64,000 nucleotides of DNA from Cordilura impudica (Eukaryota; Arthropoda; Insecta; Diptera; Scathophagidae): the NCBI GenBank assembly GCA_963682025.1, contig OY821518.1, positions 29,177,991-29,241,990 of the forward strand, read 5' to 3'. The position numbers and the translations under genes are program-made. The notes below the pieces were generated by a model. It did no database searches. It saw nothing but the letters and a program-made list of their open reading frames with translations, and was not told the origin of the DNA. Every line of letters begins with the position of its first letter. Position 1 is the first letter of the stretch. Below are positions 20,391 through 31,491 of this stretch, piece by piece.

Positions 20391-20559
20391 CACAAGCAAG
20401 TTTGTCTTCTACCAAAATAAAATTGATGCAACAGACCTGCACGTTGTTGCATAATTCGAGGTATTCCCCATACCGCGTTTTTTGCGTCGTAAGCAAAAAC
20501 AATTTAGTAGAAACGTTCCTACATTTTTTTTAATAAGTAATTCAAACAAGTTTTCTAAA

Positions 20560-20861
20560 ATCTATATGAAAATTGTAGTTAATAACCGATTTTGACCAAG
20601 CATACCTCATTTGAAAGGTCTTTCTTTTTCTTTTTAGTTTCTTTTGGGAATTGGCTAAAATTGATTAGCATACATTTAGGTTCCTTTGAGATTAGTTATT
20701 ACCAAACCCATTTATACATCTTCTGTGTGCTCAGCATATATTTATAATGAAATTTAATGAATTTTATTTCGAAAGTGTTGAATTATGAATTATGCTCTTT
20801 TATATGAAAAAATTAAATTTTGTAGAATTTGCACTCGAATTTTGAGGCTGGGCTCTGCTAG
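20560..20861 (+). mobile_element. Small Helitron, diverged copy
   Basis: ACCTCATTTGAAAGGTCTTTCTTTTTC, AATTGATTAGCATACATTTAGG and GCACTCGAATTTTGAGGCTGGGCTCTG ending in CTAG/T (20858-20861) match the family described at 55532-55878. The terminal hairpin is weakened by one change. Confidence 0.7.
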
Positions 20862-21034
20862 TTTTTATTAATATTCAAGATTTTCATCTTCCAGTGTACG
20901 GACAATTTTTCTAGCAAGTTTATATTGGTTATGTAAAAACGCGTGCAACAAAAAGACAATTAAATCAAAAATTATTAATTTTAGAAAAAATAAACAATGG
21001 ATTTCTCCATAATTTTTCTTTATTCCAATCGGTG

Positions 21035-23690
21035 CACAGTGTGACTTTCTTAATTTTTAGGATGCCAAAATTCATAACTTCCATACGAATGATGATATAG
21101 CATTAAAATTTTACACACATATCTATAGGCAGATATGATATTGAAAAATAAAAATGGGCGTGGCCGCCCTCTTTTACTGAATATCCCATACATCCACCCT
21201 TGCAACATAAAAGCTTACAGTTAGTTTTATTAAATATATATTTGTTATTTATATTTATTATGGCTTAGTAATTAATGTACAACAAATTATTCTGAGTCGT
21301 CTTCTACAATTTCTGGTTCATCCAATAACACAACTAATGCACTTTAATGCTCTCTTCTTTGTCAATGGATTTTGCGTAGGCTGCATACGTATGGATCTGA
21401 CGATATAGGCAATCAGTTCAATAAATCGGTGTTTGTTGCAACTCTTGAAGTTTTTCTTGTAAAACACTCACGATAATTTCTTGCATCTTTATTCCTGGAC
21501 TCTTGAGCTTCTTCAGAAAGCTGGCCGATTGGAAGAATACAAGATTTGATTATATCCTTTCCATGGAAAAGAATTTTGTGACCAGTTACGGGCACGAAGT
21601 ACCACGGATATTCAGCCAAATATTTCTCTGCTATAAAAATTTATTGAATATCCACAGTTTATGCAAGAAATAATGGTATGGAACTTTTTTAACAAGTCTG
21701 CATTTATACCAGTAATGCTTGAAGTTTTCTCTGGATCTTAAAAAAATCTTCTGGCTGTATTGCCATCGTTTGAATTGCCTGTTTTTTTTTGTTTTTGGCA
21801 TATCAGTTAACAGGCCAACTGCTGCCTTAAATCTGTTTTGGATGTACTCCCTTCTCATTTTAAATTCCTCTTAATGTTGTTCTCCCCTTGCAGACCAGAT
21901 TTTAATATTTATTCGATAAGCGATGTGCAACGTGCACTCCATACATCGTATCCACGAATGAAATGGGAAAATGCCAAAAGTAAGCATGATTTCATCAACA
22001 TCGTATTTTGCTAAAGCACTTACACTGTTTATAGATTTTGGTGAAACGCCACATATATAGCACTTGAAATGATGTATACGACGATAGAGCATTGCAAACT
22101 TTGCCGTCAATCATGCACAGGACAAGTTTACTGTTTACTGCAAATTTCAGCTTATCCATAATTATTTGTGTAGGCTGTAGCATGAAAGTTTGGTTTTGGA
22201 TTTTTTAACTTCACTCACGATAAGGTCTCGTGTTTCTTTTGTAAACATAAACTTTATGGGTCGACAGTATCTGGTCGAAGATGGGGCAGGATTGTTCCAA
22301 ATTATGATTTTTCGTCCATTTACATTTGCATGTAATTGAAGGAGTACTATTGAAATAAAAAACATATTAGAATCTACTTGATTTTCTTCACAAAATGTTA
22401 GTTTATAACTGGTTTGTTCAGAGCCATCACATCCCCATTTAATAAGAAAATTGAGTTCCTTGGCTTCGGGAATAGAAAGCAGTACTTCCTCCTGCGAGGC
22501 ACACAATCTTTTTATGCTGTGGTCAAGCAGTGATTGCAATTCAATTTCTGCATATGTTTCCGTTGCTGTTATATTTTCTGAAGTTTTGATTTTTTTACAC
22601 AGTTGTATGAAGGATACAGTTTTGAAGCTATTTCGGATGAATGCTGCCTTAGTAAATTATATTGGTGTGTTGATAGATTTGTATCAATTATCATCGCTAG
22701 CGATCTTAGCTCCATTTCTGCCGCCGTTACCAACTGCTCAGTGTTGGTGTCATCCCTCAACTCAGCTTTTCGTTTTTTTGGGCGCAATGAACTTTCAGAA
22801 AACTCTAATTTTGGCCTTCCTTTGTTTTTACTGATTTTGCGAAGAGTAGACGGCCCAACATCAAGAACACAATCTGAAAAGTGCTGAGGTTGTGACAACC
22901 AACTGGAGCGGTATTGTAAAAAAGGGCCTTTGTTCGATGTAACTGTACCCATCTTGAATTTATTTGACAACATAAATTTTTCACTTTCAGTTTTAACTTT
23001 GTGTAGTCTACATCCTTTCAAATTTTACTCAAAATAAAGTTGAGAAATGTACATTGTCTGTCCTCTTTCTTGCTTCTCAGCCACTCCTCAAATAACGCAA
23101 TCCTTGGAACAGCCATCCGTCCGTCCGTCCGTCCGTCTTTATTCGGAATAGCCATCTTTAAAATTCGAAAAATAAAAATGAGGTAAATATGGGTAAATTT
23201 TTACTTCAGATTCTGGTACTGGACATCTACTTTGTATTTTAGTAACAAAGATTACATCAAACACCATTTAACTCGTTAACTTTTTTCCAATGAAAAAAAA
23301 TATTTTTTTATTACACAATTTTATGACCTATTTTTTTTAATGAATAACAAAATTAGAGATAGAGCATATAGAATAAAAGCTTACAAGTAATATTACGCAT
23401 TATCAACGTTTTCAAAGGTTGAAGACAAATCTTTAATATCTTATTCTAAAAAAAAGTGGCACTTTTTTAAAACTCACAAAAATAAAGCGAATATTTCACG
23501 TGTTATTACATTTGCTGCAAGAATGCATGTTTGATAACGGTTGTCAAAGTTGTCGTTGTTCATATTTTTTTTTACTTGCATATTGGTAACAGTTGTATAG
23601 TTGTCTAATAAATACGTGAGAATCATTGCCGTATCATAAGTTTTTATTTTTCATTTTTGGCAAGCTAAACCTGTAAAAAGTCACACTGTG
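21035..23690 (-). mobile_element. Transib DNA transposon, complete ends, 5-bp TSD
   Basis: The left end CACAGTGTGACTT (21035) and right end AAGTCACACTGTG (to 23690) are inverted repeats beginning with CACAGTG. CGGTG is duplicated exactly on both sides (21030-21034 and 23691-23695). A 5-bp GC-rich target duplication and CAC(A/T)RTG-type termini are Transib hallmarks. The element is 2656 bp and carries a broken transposase at 21413-23021. Near 23113-23137 a GTCC run (ATCCGTCCGTCC) sits in its 5' region. Confidence 0.9.
21413..23021 (-). pseudogene. Transib transposase (RAG1-like core), frameshifted
   Basis: Transib transposase is the D-D-E enzyme related to the RAG1 core that cuts at CACWRTG ends. 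Reading downward: N-terminal part 23021-22569 with a basic stretch (RPKKRKAEL); then 22560-22162 with WGCDGSEQTSYK (first Asp candidate) and PAPSSTRYCRPIKFMF; 22183-21995 with LCMIDGKVCNAL (second Asp); 22110-21871 with CYICGVSPK (zinc-binding-like) and WIRCMECTLHIAYR (candidate Glu); 21858-21631; and 21619-21413 with WYFVPVTGHKILFHG and LPIGQLSEEAQESRNKD. At least four frame changes break it, one at an A-run near 22590. All three candidate catalytic residues are still present. The assignment rests on motifs plus the element's ends. Confidence 0.8.
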
Positions 23691-23695
23691 CGGTG

Positions 23696-25694
23696 GTGAG
23701 AATAAACAAAATCAACATGCCAAAATTTTAAAACGAAATTACGAAAAGCGTCTGGGGAGATAATTTGTATCCGATTTCATAAAATATGTTTTCCATTAAA
23801 AAATCTTTTTTCTATTTCCGGCTGGATACTTATCAAACAGCCATCGTAAGAAGAAGTGGGTATAAAACTGTCTGGTCTGTTTTTGGTAATATGGTTTGGT
23901 GCAGTTTAGATCAAGCTGCCAACAATATCAGTCTATTTTGTACCGTCAAAAGTATGATATTTTTCAACAAATCGAAAACAAAAAATTTTAGCCCTCTATA
24001 CTTCAGAAATATATAAAAATTATTCCTAACTAAGGGTGGCTGTAGTATGAAAAACGATAACAGGAATGACTAAAGCACTATAGAATTTAGGCTATATAAC
24101 CAGTGTCAAATACAGTGTTTTATCGATGAATTATCCAGAACTATCACTAACATTTCATCCTACCAATAATCTCGGTATAGGGTGCATGAATAAGATTTTG
24201 AATGGAAATTATATTTTAACTGTTTCAAATTGTACACATAGAGTAAAATAAATCATCGTAATAAGATTTCTCAGAAATATGACTACAGTGTAATACTTAG
24301 TAGTAGTAGTTGTTGTATACAAGGAAGTAAGTATGTCCATAATAAACAAAGCCAAAGGCTTTTGGGTGAAAGGATTTAGTGTTGCAAATTTATTTACTTC
24401 TACTCCTTCTTATGAGTTTGGGATTTTAAACAGGTGATGGTTTTGTTAGTGGTTTTAAGTTTTAAAATTATGGTTGTACAAATAATGTTAATATTTAATT
24501 AAAGTTTTTAATGAATTTTTAATAAAAAAAATTTAAATTTATTTGAACAATTTTTTTACAAAACCAAATAAATGTCTTTGTTTGTGAAAAAACGATTTTA
24601 ATATTTTCATATAATTTATTGACAAACCACTTAATTTGTTTTTATTTAATCAGATTCTATTTTAATTGTAGTTTTTTTTTTTCAGCGTTGCATAAATAAT
24701 AAGTGAATTTTTTGAAGTCATTCTAGGATGGTTGTATGATACGCTACACCACGAGTTTCAGGAAAGGGGCTGAGATTCAAGGCCAGTCATATATCAGTCA
24801 GTTGGCGTTAGACCATTTGTGGAAATTGAAAAATAGTATTAACCGAATTGGATCAATGGTCTGGAGAAATTAAAAGAAATTCATATTTAGTTCATATATC
24901 AAAATACATATATAGTTTTCGAACAAACCGGCGAGCGAAAATACTCAAATTGGTTCGAAAAGTGCTTTGGAGACAATCGGTATAATTAAATTAGTAGATA
25001 AACCAGAGTAATAAAGTTACAAATATAAGCACTCATAATACCTTGAACAAAGAGTAGGGTACACAAGTATATTTAATATGACAGAGGCGTACCTGAAAAA
25101 AAAATTTTTTTTTAAAGTCGCTCTGTATATATTTGTACCTAAGGGTAGAAACGAAAATCACAAGTTCGTTAATAGTAACGCCTCTGAAGGAAATATTGTA
25201 TTTTATATGCAATTTTTTACGTTGATATTAATATATTTTTATACATTATTGTCCGTTAATACTTTATTTTCGTATATATTTTTAATGTAATTAAAAAACT
25301 TAAAATATTCATAGCTTTCAGTTAATATTTCTGTCATATATATACACACGTAAATACACATGTTTGTATTTTTATATGTTTGTAGCTGCTGTTAATGCAT
25401 TACGTTATTATGGATATGATTTTTAATTATGTGGACACTTGCAAATTTGTTTTCACACTCTTTTTTTAATACCCTACGCTATTTTTTTTTTCACAGAACA
25501 TTATGTAGCTCAAATACGTACAACAATTTTCGCAGGCTTTTGGAAATGTTAATTTTTTATATCATATACGATATCTGTTCGAAAGATGATTGCGATGATG
25601 AAGTGTGCCAAAAATATTATAAGAAGCAGTCCAGTATTGGCGTGAAAATAAAAATTCCATTACTGGCTTACTATGAAACAGGTGAAAACTGAAG
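23696..25694. other. Unassigned AT-rich DNA
   Basis: Small open frames at 23786-24016, 25078-25290 and 25429-25692 have no recognisable domains and a composition like the background. I see no other feature. Confidence 0.4.
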
Positions 25695-26303
25695 GTGCCA
25701 AAGTGCTACGAACAGCGTCTTCCTGCTAAAGTTATTTCTACACCTCGAGGCAGCAAGAGCTTTTGGTCGTTTATTAAAAGAGTAAAGAGCAAGTTAGTTC
25801 TGCTACTCCAGCTCATATAGTGAATGACTAATTATTCACTGACCCGGTTGATAAGGCAATACCCTTAGCTAACTTTAAACGATCACCCACTGCCCGAACT
25901 TGAAAAATATTCTTCCTAGGTTCTTTCAGATCTTAACGTAAATAAGCCTACGGGGCCAGATGGTATACCAGCACAGTGATCTTCGATGCTAGCTAGTCCA
26001 TTGGCCAACCTGTTGTAGCATGCTGCAGTCTTTTCCTCTTACTGGTAGCGAATGTCCGAAGAGTGTGAAAGTAATAAGCCTTAAAATCACAGTCCAATTG
26101 CAATTTCCTCTGTGCTCTAAAAGGTGATGGAGAGCATGAGTAATTACCATCCTGTCAATTATCTAGAGGCCTGCTCACTTCTTAAAGATCGACAATATGG
26201 CTTTCGTAGAAATCGTTCCACGGAAGACCTATTAGCTTTTATTTCTGTGCGCTGGAGTCGATCCATTTACAATTTTGGTGAAAGAGGTTGCTCCAAATAT
26301 TTA
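25695..26303 (+). pseudogene. LINE family G copy 2, 5' part of split element
   Basis: PRGSKSFWSFIKRVKS near 25745-25790, NKPTGPDGIPA near 25945 and DRQYGFRRNRSTEDLLAFIS near 26190-26250 align with copy 1 (9265-10716) but reach further upstream. Several stops and frame changes are present. The element is cut near 26304 by a Helitron and resumes at 31492. Confidence 0.8.
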
Positions 26304-26554
26304 ATATGTATAATATTAATAGGCAAGGCGATTTCATGTGACCCATGGAACTTTGTCAGTTTTGATCCTTTTTTGACCAAACATTCCTCATTAGAAATGT
26401 ATTTCACTTTGGCAGTCCACCACATTTACAGATTTATACATTTTTAAATATTTTTGGAGTAAAATGCATTTAAAATGCTCCAAACACATACATAAAATTA
26501 TACAATACTGTGTGCGTTTTTAATATGTTTGCAAAAAGCCCTGTGTTTAGTTGG

Positions 26555-26726
26555 TGTTGGAAATCAACTTTATCATTTTCTACTGTATCAAAAATAAACA
26601 ATAGTTCATGGAAAATTAAGTTTTTTATTTTAATGTTCTACAAAATATTTACTTCACTTTTATTTTGAACTCTCACAATAAACCACATTATTTTTTCTTT
26701 AAAATCTGCGTGTATATATTTCAATA
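26555..26726 (+). repeat. copia 5' LTR
   Basis: This is about 172 bases from TGTTGGAAATC to the primer site, with AATAAA at the polyadenylation position (CACAATAAACC). The terminus before the primer site is TTTCAATA, so the right-hand LTR boundary is placed by the primer site and not by a CA end. Confidence 0.8.
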
Positions 26727-26743
26727 GGTTATGGGCCCAGCAC
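26727..26743 (+). promoter_or_regulatory. copia primer-binding site
   Basis: GGTTATGGGCCCAGCAC directly follows the LTR. It is the arrangement of Drosophila copia, which primes from an internal half-molecule of initiator tRNA-Met. Confidence 0.8.
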
Positions 26744-26798
26744 CCAAACCTCGCGTGAGTTAATAAATAATTGTGTACAGAAGTTAATAAAGAAGAAA

Positions 26799-29700
26799 AT
26801 GGCGACGGTATCAGGAAGAATACCTTTGCTAAATGGAAATAATTTTTCTACATGGATTCCCCAAATGGAGGCGATTTTACATAAAAATCGTTTGTTGCGT
26901 ATGGTAATTGGTGAAGAAATAAGGCCGGATGTACCTGCAATCGGAAAGGATGCTACAACGGCAGAAAAGAAAATGCATGAGGAGAGTGTATTAAAACAGC
27001 GTGATTATGATGATAAAGATCAAGATGCCCGTGCTGAGATAATTATTTCCTTGGAATCAAATGTTATACGAATGGTTAAAAATTTTAAAACATCTCACGA
27101 AATCTGGACGTATCTTAAGGATACATATGACAGGAAGACTACAAGGAAGAAAGCAGAATTGTTCCGCAAAATATTAAATTTGAAAATGGTTGAAAACCAA
27201 AATATCTCGCAGTATTTGGTAGAATTTGATGTTGCAGTGTCCGAACTTCGAGAAATGGTGGCTGATATAGATGAAGACTTGTTGACGGTAATATTATTGG
27301 ATGGTTTGTCAATCGAATATAAAGCTGTAAAGGCAGCATTTGACACTGCCAATGAGTTTCCGACTCTGAATATTTTACGTTCGAGACTCCTCGAAATTGG
27401 TGAAAATCCCAATCAAGATGAAATTTTTGCTCAAGACAACGCTCTAAAGGTGCACAAATATAAAAAAGGTAACAAGAAGATGCGAGATAATCTTAACAAT
27501 GACATGGACGATGAAGGTATGAAAATTTTTCCTTTTAACTGTTTTAATTGTGGAAAGAGAGGCCACATGGCCAAAAACTGTAAAATTAAATTAAATAAAG
27601 CAAATAAGGTATATGTCGATCCGGATAATAAATCATATCATACTGGATACGTAGTATCAACTAGAGTAACTAATAGTTCAAATACCTCGAATCAAGCTAG
27701 TTGTATTTGGATACTTGATAGTGGAGCCTCTTCCCATATGACTTATTTAAAGTCTCAGTTCTTAGAAATCGATGAAACTTTTAGAGGTACAGTGCGATTG
27801 ACTGACGATAAACAGTTAGAAATCATGGGGATTGGTACAGCTCAAATAAATATAAGATATAATAATCATATTAGTACGGTTAATCTTCTTAAGACCCTAT
27901 ATATCCCCAATTTAAAATGCAATCTTTTTTCGATAGGAAAGGCCACAGATAATGGGTGTAAGACAGAAATATATTCTCAGAGGGCAACAATATATAAAAA
28001 TGGCCATGTTTTGATACATTCCGATAAGAAAGATGGGATTTATTATGTTGAATCTTTTAAAATGTATAATAATGCTACATATGTTTCTGAAAAGACTCAA
28101 AAGGAATTTGAGTTGTGGCATAAGCGATATGGACATTTAAACCCTAGAGATTTAGAAAGATTAAAGTCAGAGAACATGGTTTCGGGTTTACCAAATTTTA
28201 AATGCCAGAACATTCAGTGCATAAGTTGCATTCGCGGTAAACAGATAAGACAAGTATTTCCTAAAAAAACCGAAAAGTCATCTACTGACATATTACAACT
28301 GGTACACACGGACTTATGTGGTCCAATGAGAGTAGAATCAATGGGAAAGAAACTTTATTTTCTGACGTTTATTGATGATTATACCAGAAAAGTTTATGTC
28401 TATTTTTTGAGAAGAAAAAGTGAATTTTTAGAAAACTTTAAGGAATTTAAGAAAGAAGTTGAGTTGGAAACTGGAAGGAACATAAAATCTATACGATCAG
28501 ATAATGCGGCAGAGTTGACATGTATTGAGTTCGAAAATTTTTTGAAAGACTGTGGTATAAAACATCAATTAAGTGTAGAATATACTCCTGAGCAAAATGG
28601 TGTAGCAGAACGTATGAATCGAACCCTTGTAGAGATGGCTAGGACAATGATGATAGATGCCAGATTACCAGAATATTTGTGGGCCGAGTTAGTTATGTCG
28701 GCATCCTACATAAGAAACAGATGTCCGACTAAACAAAATATTAATAAAACACCTGAGGAATTATGGTCAGGAAAGAAACCAGTTGTTAAACATTTCCGTC
28801 AAATAGGAATAAAAGCTTATGTTCTAGACAAAAAACCAGGCAAATCAAAATGGCAACCAAGAAGCTCAGAATTCATACTTGTCGGTTACTCAGCACATGC
28901 TAAAGCTTACCGTTTATGGAAAAGGGGTACCAATAAAATTATTAAAAGTCGAGATGTAAGCTTCATTGAAGATGATCTTGAAGTTGATATCAAAGATGTC
29001 AAAAATGAAGATGTAGGATTTTATAAAATCAAAAAGGATATCAAAAATTCAATTAACAATGACTCGAAACATACAGAAGATCAAAATGAAGGATTATATA
29101 AATTTAGTTGGGGTAGTAATGAACGTAACCAAAATCTTACTATGCTGGAAGAGTCAAATCAAAACCAGTTACAACCAAAAGAATTTTATAGTCAAAATCA
29201 ATCAACTTCCTTAGAATCAGATCAGAACCATTTCAACCAAGTCGAACCTAGTCATAAAAACCAATCAAGACAAGATAATTCAGATCAAGACCAGTTTTTG
29301 ACAGACGATGAAGAAGAACAAACTGAAATAAGTAGTTCAACGAATTTGGTTCCTGAACCATCCATTAAAGAACGTTTAAGGTCGTGGTCGTTGTTTAAAA
29401 ATAAAGAAGAAGCTAATTCAATTATGTTCGGTTGTAATTCAGAGGATCCTAAAACTTTTAAGGATATGCTCAACTCAAAAGATGTAAAAGAGTGGCAACG
29501 TGTAGCTGAACAAGAATATAAATCCTTAATTGATAATAACACGTGGGAGTTGGTAGACTTACCTGAAGGTAGAACTCCAATAGGCTGTAAATCGATATTT
29601 AAAACAAAATATACACCAGATGGAAATGTAGAAAAACGAAAGGCACGTTTAGTAGCGAAAGGCTATAACCAAAAGTATGGTATTGATTACTTCGACACGT

Positions 29701-31067
29701 TTGCTCCTGTTGTAAGACAAACTTCGATACGATTAGTATATGCACTTGCTGTTGAAAAGGATTTTAAATTGTGTCAGTTAGATGTTTCTACAGCTTTTCT
29801 CAATGGTGACTTGAGTGAAGAAATTTTTATGGTTCAACCCGATGGTTTTGTTAACGAATCGACTAAAAACAAAGTATGTAAATTAAAGAAATCTCTATAT
29901 GGGTTAAAACAAGCTGGTAGCCAGTGGAATAGGAAAATAGATGCAGTTTTGAGAAAGTTTAATCTAACCCCGTCTAAGTATGATCAATGCGTTTATTGTA
30001 TGAAAACAAATTCATATACTATTATAGTAACATTATACGTAGATGATATCATTATAGCTTACAATAACGAGAGTGTCCTAAATGAATTAATTGAACTGTT
30101 AGCAAGGAATTTTGAAATTCGTAATATGAATCAGCCAAAGCATTGTATAGGATTAGAAATAAAACAAACAGTAGGAGCTCTGTCTATAAGTCAACCAGGT
30201 TATATTGAAAATTTGATCGAAAAGTATGGTTTGACAAATGCGAAGACATGTAAAATACCGATGCAATCAAAAATTAATTTTGAAAAAAAACCAACAATTC
30301 CAGGAGAAGGAGAAAAAGTAGATAAAGCTAAATACCAAGAAATTATTGGTTCTTTATTGCACTTGGCAGTATTTAGTAGACCGGATATTTGTTGCAGTAT
30401 TAACAAGTTATCCCAATTTTGTCAAGACCCCAGAAAACAACATTGGAATGCAGCTTTACTAGTCATTAGATATTTAAAGGAAACAAAAAATTATACACTT
30501 AAATATAGAAAAACCTCTAGGCCTTTAGTTGGTTTCGTAGATGCAAATTGGGCTCAGGATACAAATGACCGTAAATCTCAATCTGGATTTTGTTTTGTTT
30601 TTGCAGGTGCACTCATATCCTGGGAATCACGTAAACAACGAGTTGTTGCTACATCAAGTGCCGAATCGGAATATATAGCACTAACTGAATCTGCAAAAGA
30701 GGCTCTTTATTTAAGATACTTGTTGGAAGAATTTGGATATCCCACTGACGGTCCCACTACTATTATGTGTGATTCACAAAGCGCCCAACATATGGCAAAT
30801 TTTGGTGGCCACCATTCCAGAACCAAACATATCCATTATCGTTATCATTTTATCCGTGACGTAGTTGAAAATGGTGCTGTTGAAATTAAGTATTTGCCAA
30901 CAGACCAAATGATTGCCGATGTACTATCCAAACCACTACCTAAAGTAAAGCATCAGTTTTGTATAGAAGGAATGGGCATGATAACAGAAAAAGATAACAT
31001 TGAGGAGGCGTGTTGGAAATCAACTTTATCATTTTCTACTGTATCAAAAAGAAACAATAGTTCATAG
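26799..31067 (+). CDS. copia gag-pol polyprotein, intact frame
   Basis: This 1422-residue frame has no stop. The order is the Ty1/copia order. Gag lies at ~1-250, with the zinc knuckle CFNCGKRGHMAKNC near residue 248. Protease has WILDSGASSHM near 305. GAG-pre-integrase/HHCC zinc binding (WHKRYGHLNP, CISCIRGK) lies near 440-475. Integrase shows Asp in HTDLCGP (~504), Asp in SDNAAE (~568) and Glu in EQNGVAERMN (~603). Reverse transcriptase has YVDDIIIA near 1080. RNase H has VDANWAQD (~1246), SSAESEY (~1287) and CDSQSA (~1325), and the frame ends past YLPTDQMIADVLSKPLP. The start is the first ATG after the primer site. The stop lies inside the 3' LTR, about 57 bases in. All visible catalytic residues are present, unlike every other TE gene in the window. 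Confidence 0.95.
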   Translation: MATVSGRIPLLNGNNFSTWIPQMEAILHKNRLLRMVIGEEIRPDVPAIGKDATTAEKKMHEESVLKQRDYDDKDQDARAEIIISLESNVIRMVKNFKTSHEIWTYLKDTYDRKTTRKKAELFRKILNLKMVENQNISQYLVEFDVAVSELREMVADIDEDLLTVILLDGLSIEYKAVKAAFDTANEFPTLNILRSRLLEIGENPNQDEIFAQDNALKVHKYKKGNKKMRDNLNNDMDDEGMKIFPFNCFNCGKRGHMAKNCKIKLNKANKVYVDPDNKSYHTGYVVSTRVTNSSNTSNQASCIWILDSGASSHMTYLKSQFLEIDETFRGTVRLTDDKQLEIMGIGTAQINIRYNNHISTVNLLKTLYIPNLKCNLFSIGKATDNGCKTEIYSQRATIYKNGHVLIHSDKKDGIYYVESFKMYNNATYVSEKTQKEFELWHKRYGHLNPRDLERLKSENMVSGLPNFKCQNIQCISCIRGKQIRQVFPKKTEKSSTDILQLVHTDLCGPMRVESMGKKLYFLTFIDDYTRKVYVYFLRRKSEFLENFKEFKKEVELETGRNIKSIRSDNAAELTCIEFENFLKDCGIKHQLSVEYTPEQNGVAERMNRTLVEMARTMMIDARLPEYLWAELVMSASYIRNRCPTKQNINKTPEELWSGKKPVVKHFRQIGIKAYVLDKKPGKSKWQPRSSEFILVGYSAHAKAYRLWKRGTNKIIKSRDVSFIEDDLEVDIKDVKNEDVGFYKIKKDIKNSINNDSKHTEDQNEGLYKFSWGSNERNQNLTMLEESNQNQLQPKEFYSQNQSTSLESDQNHFNQVEPSHKNQSRQDNSDQDQFLTDDEEEQTEISSSTNLVPEPSIKERLRSWSLFKNKEEANSIMFGCNSEDPKTFKDMLNSKDVKEWQRVAEQEYKSLIDNNTWELVDLPEGRTPIGCKSIFKTKYTPDGNVEKRKARLVAKGYNQKYGIDYFDTFAPVVRQTSIRLVYALAVEKDFKLCQLDVSTAFLNGDLSEEIFMVQPDGFVNESTKNKVCKLKKSLYGLKQAGSQWNRKIDAVLRKFNLTPSKYDQCVYCMKTNSYTIIVTLYVDDIIIAYNNESVLNELIELLARNFEIRNMNQPKHCIGLEIKQTVGALSISQPGYIENLIEKYGLTNAKTCKIPMQSKINFEKKPTIPGEGEKVDKAKYQEIIGSLLHLAVFSRPDICCSINKLSQFCQDPRKQHWNAALLVIRYLKETKNYTLKYRKTSRPLVGFVDANWAQDTNDRKSQSGFCFVFAGALISWESRKQRVVATSSAESEYIALTESAKEALYLRYLLEEFGYPTDGPTTIMCDSQSAQHMANFGGHHSRTKHIHYRYHFIRDVVENGAVEIKYLPTDQMIADVLSKPLPKVKHQFCIEGMGMITEKDNIEEACWKSTLSFSTVSKRNNSS

Positions 31068-31152
31068 AAAATTAAGTTTTTTATTTTAATGTTCTACAAA
31101 ATATTTACTTCACTTTTATTTTGAACTCTCACAATAAACCAAATTATTTTTT
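31011..31152 (+). repeat. copia 3' LTR, truncated
   Basis: TGTTGGAAATC to AAACCAAATTATTTTTTT matches the 5' LTR with three substitutions. The last ~30 bases of the 5' LTR (CTTTAAAATCTGCG to TTTCAATA) are missing, and the host Helitron sequence follows. Confidence 0.8.
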
Positions 31153-31491
31153 TGGACATAAACCAAAAACTACAATAACGACAAAAATAATTTTGGACAT
31201 TGTAGAATATTTGTCCTCCAATAATTACAACGATTTTTATGGCCACTCTATTAAGTAGCGGCTGTATGAATATTACAAAGAAACGTTGAATAAAAAAACA
31301 CTTTTGTACTTTTTAAGTTCCAATATATTACAGACATAAACCAATAATGGCAATAAAAAGTGTTGAATTCTGAATTGGCTAAAATTAGATTAGCATACCT
31401 TTAGGTCTTATACAATTTTTTTGTTATGTGAAAAAATAAAATTTCCCAGTATTTTTTTCGCACTCGAATTTCGAGGGCTGGGATCTGCTAG

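Larger units (their letters stand above)
26555..31152 (+). mobile_element. Ty1/copia LTR retrotransposon
   Basis: Two LTR copies flank a single long gag-pol frame. The 5' LTR is 26555-26726, the tRNA primer site is 26727-26743, and the 3' LTR starts at 31011 after a purine-rich GAGGAGGCG. LTRs differ at 3 of about 142 aligned positions, suggesting a fairly recent insertion. The 3' LTR similarity stops near 31152, about 30 bases short of the 5' LTR length. No target duplication is evident. Confidence 0.95.
26304..31491 (+). mobile_element. Small Helitron, split by copia
   Basis: The left piece (about 26304-26554) has ATAATATTAATAGGCAAGGCG, ATTTACAGATTTA and ACACATACATAAAATTATAC. The right piece (about 31153-31491) has GAATTGGCTAAAATTAGATT and the hairpin CTCGAATTTCGAG followed by GGCTGGGATCTG and CTAG/T (31488-31491). 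Apart from the copia insertion it corresponds to the element at 55532-55878. It interrupts LINE family G. Confidence 0.75.

Noticed and set aside
27095..27412. Minus-strand frames inside the copia gag region
   Set aside because: They are shadows of the intact gag-pol frame.
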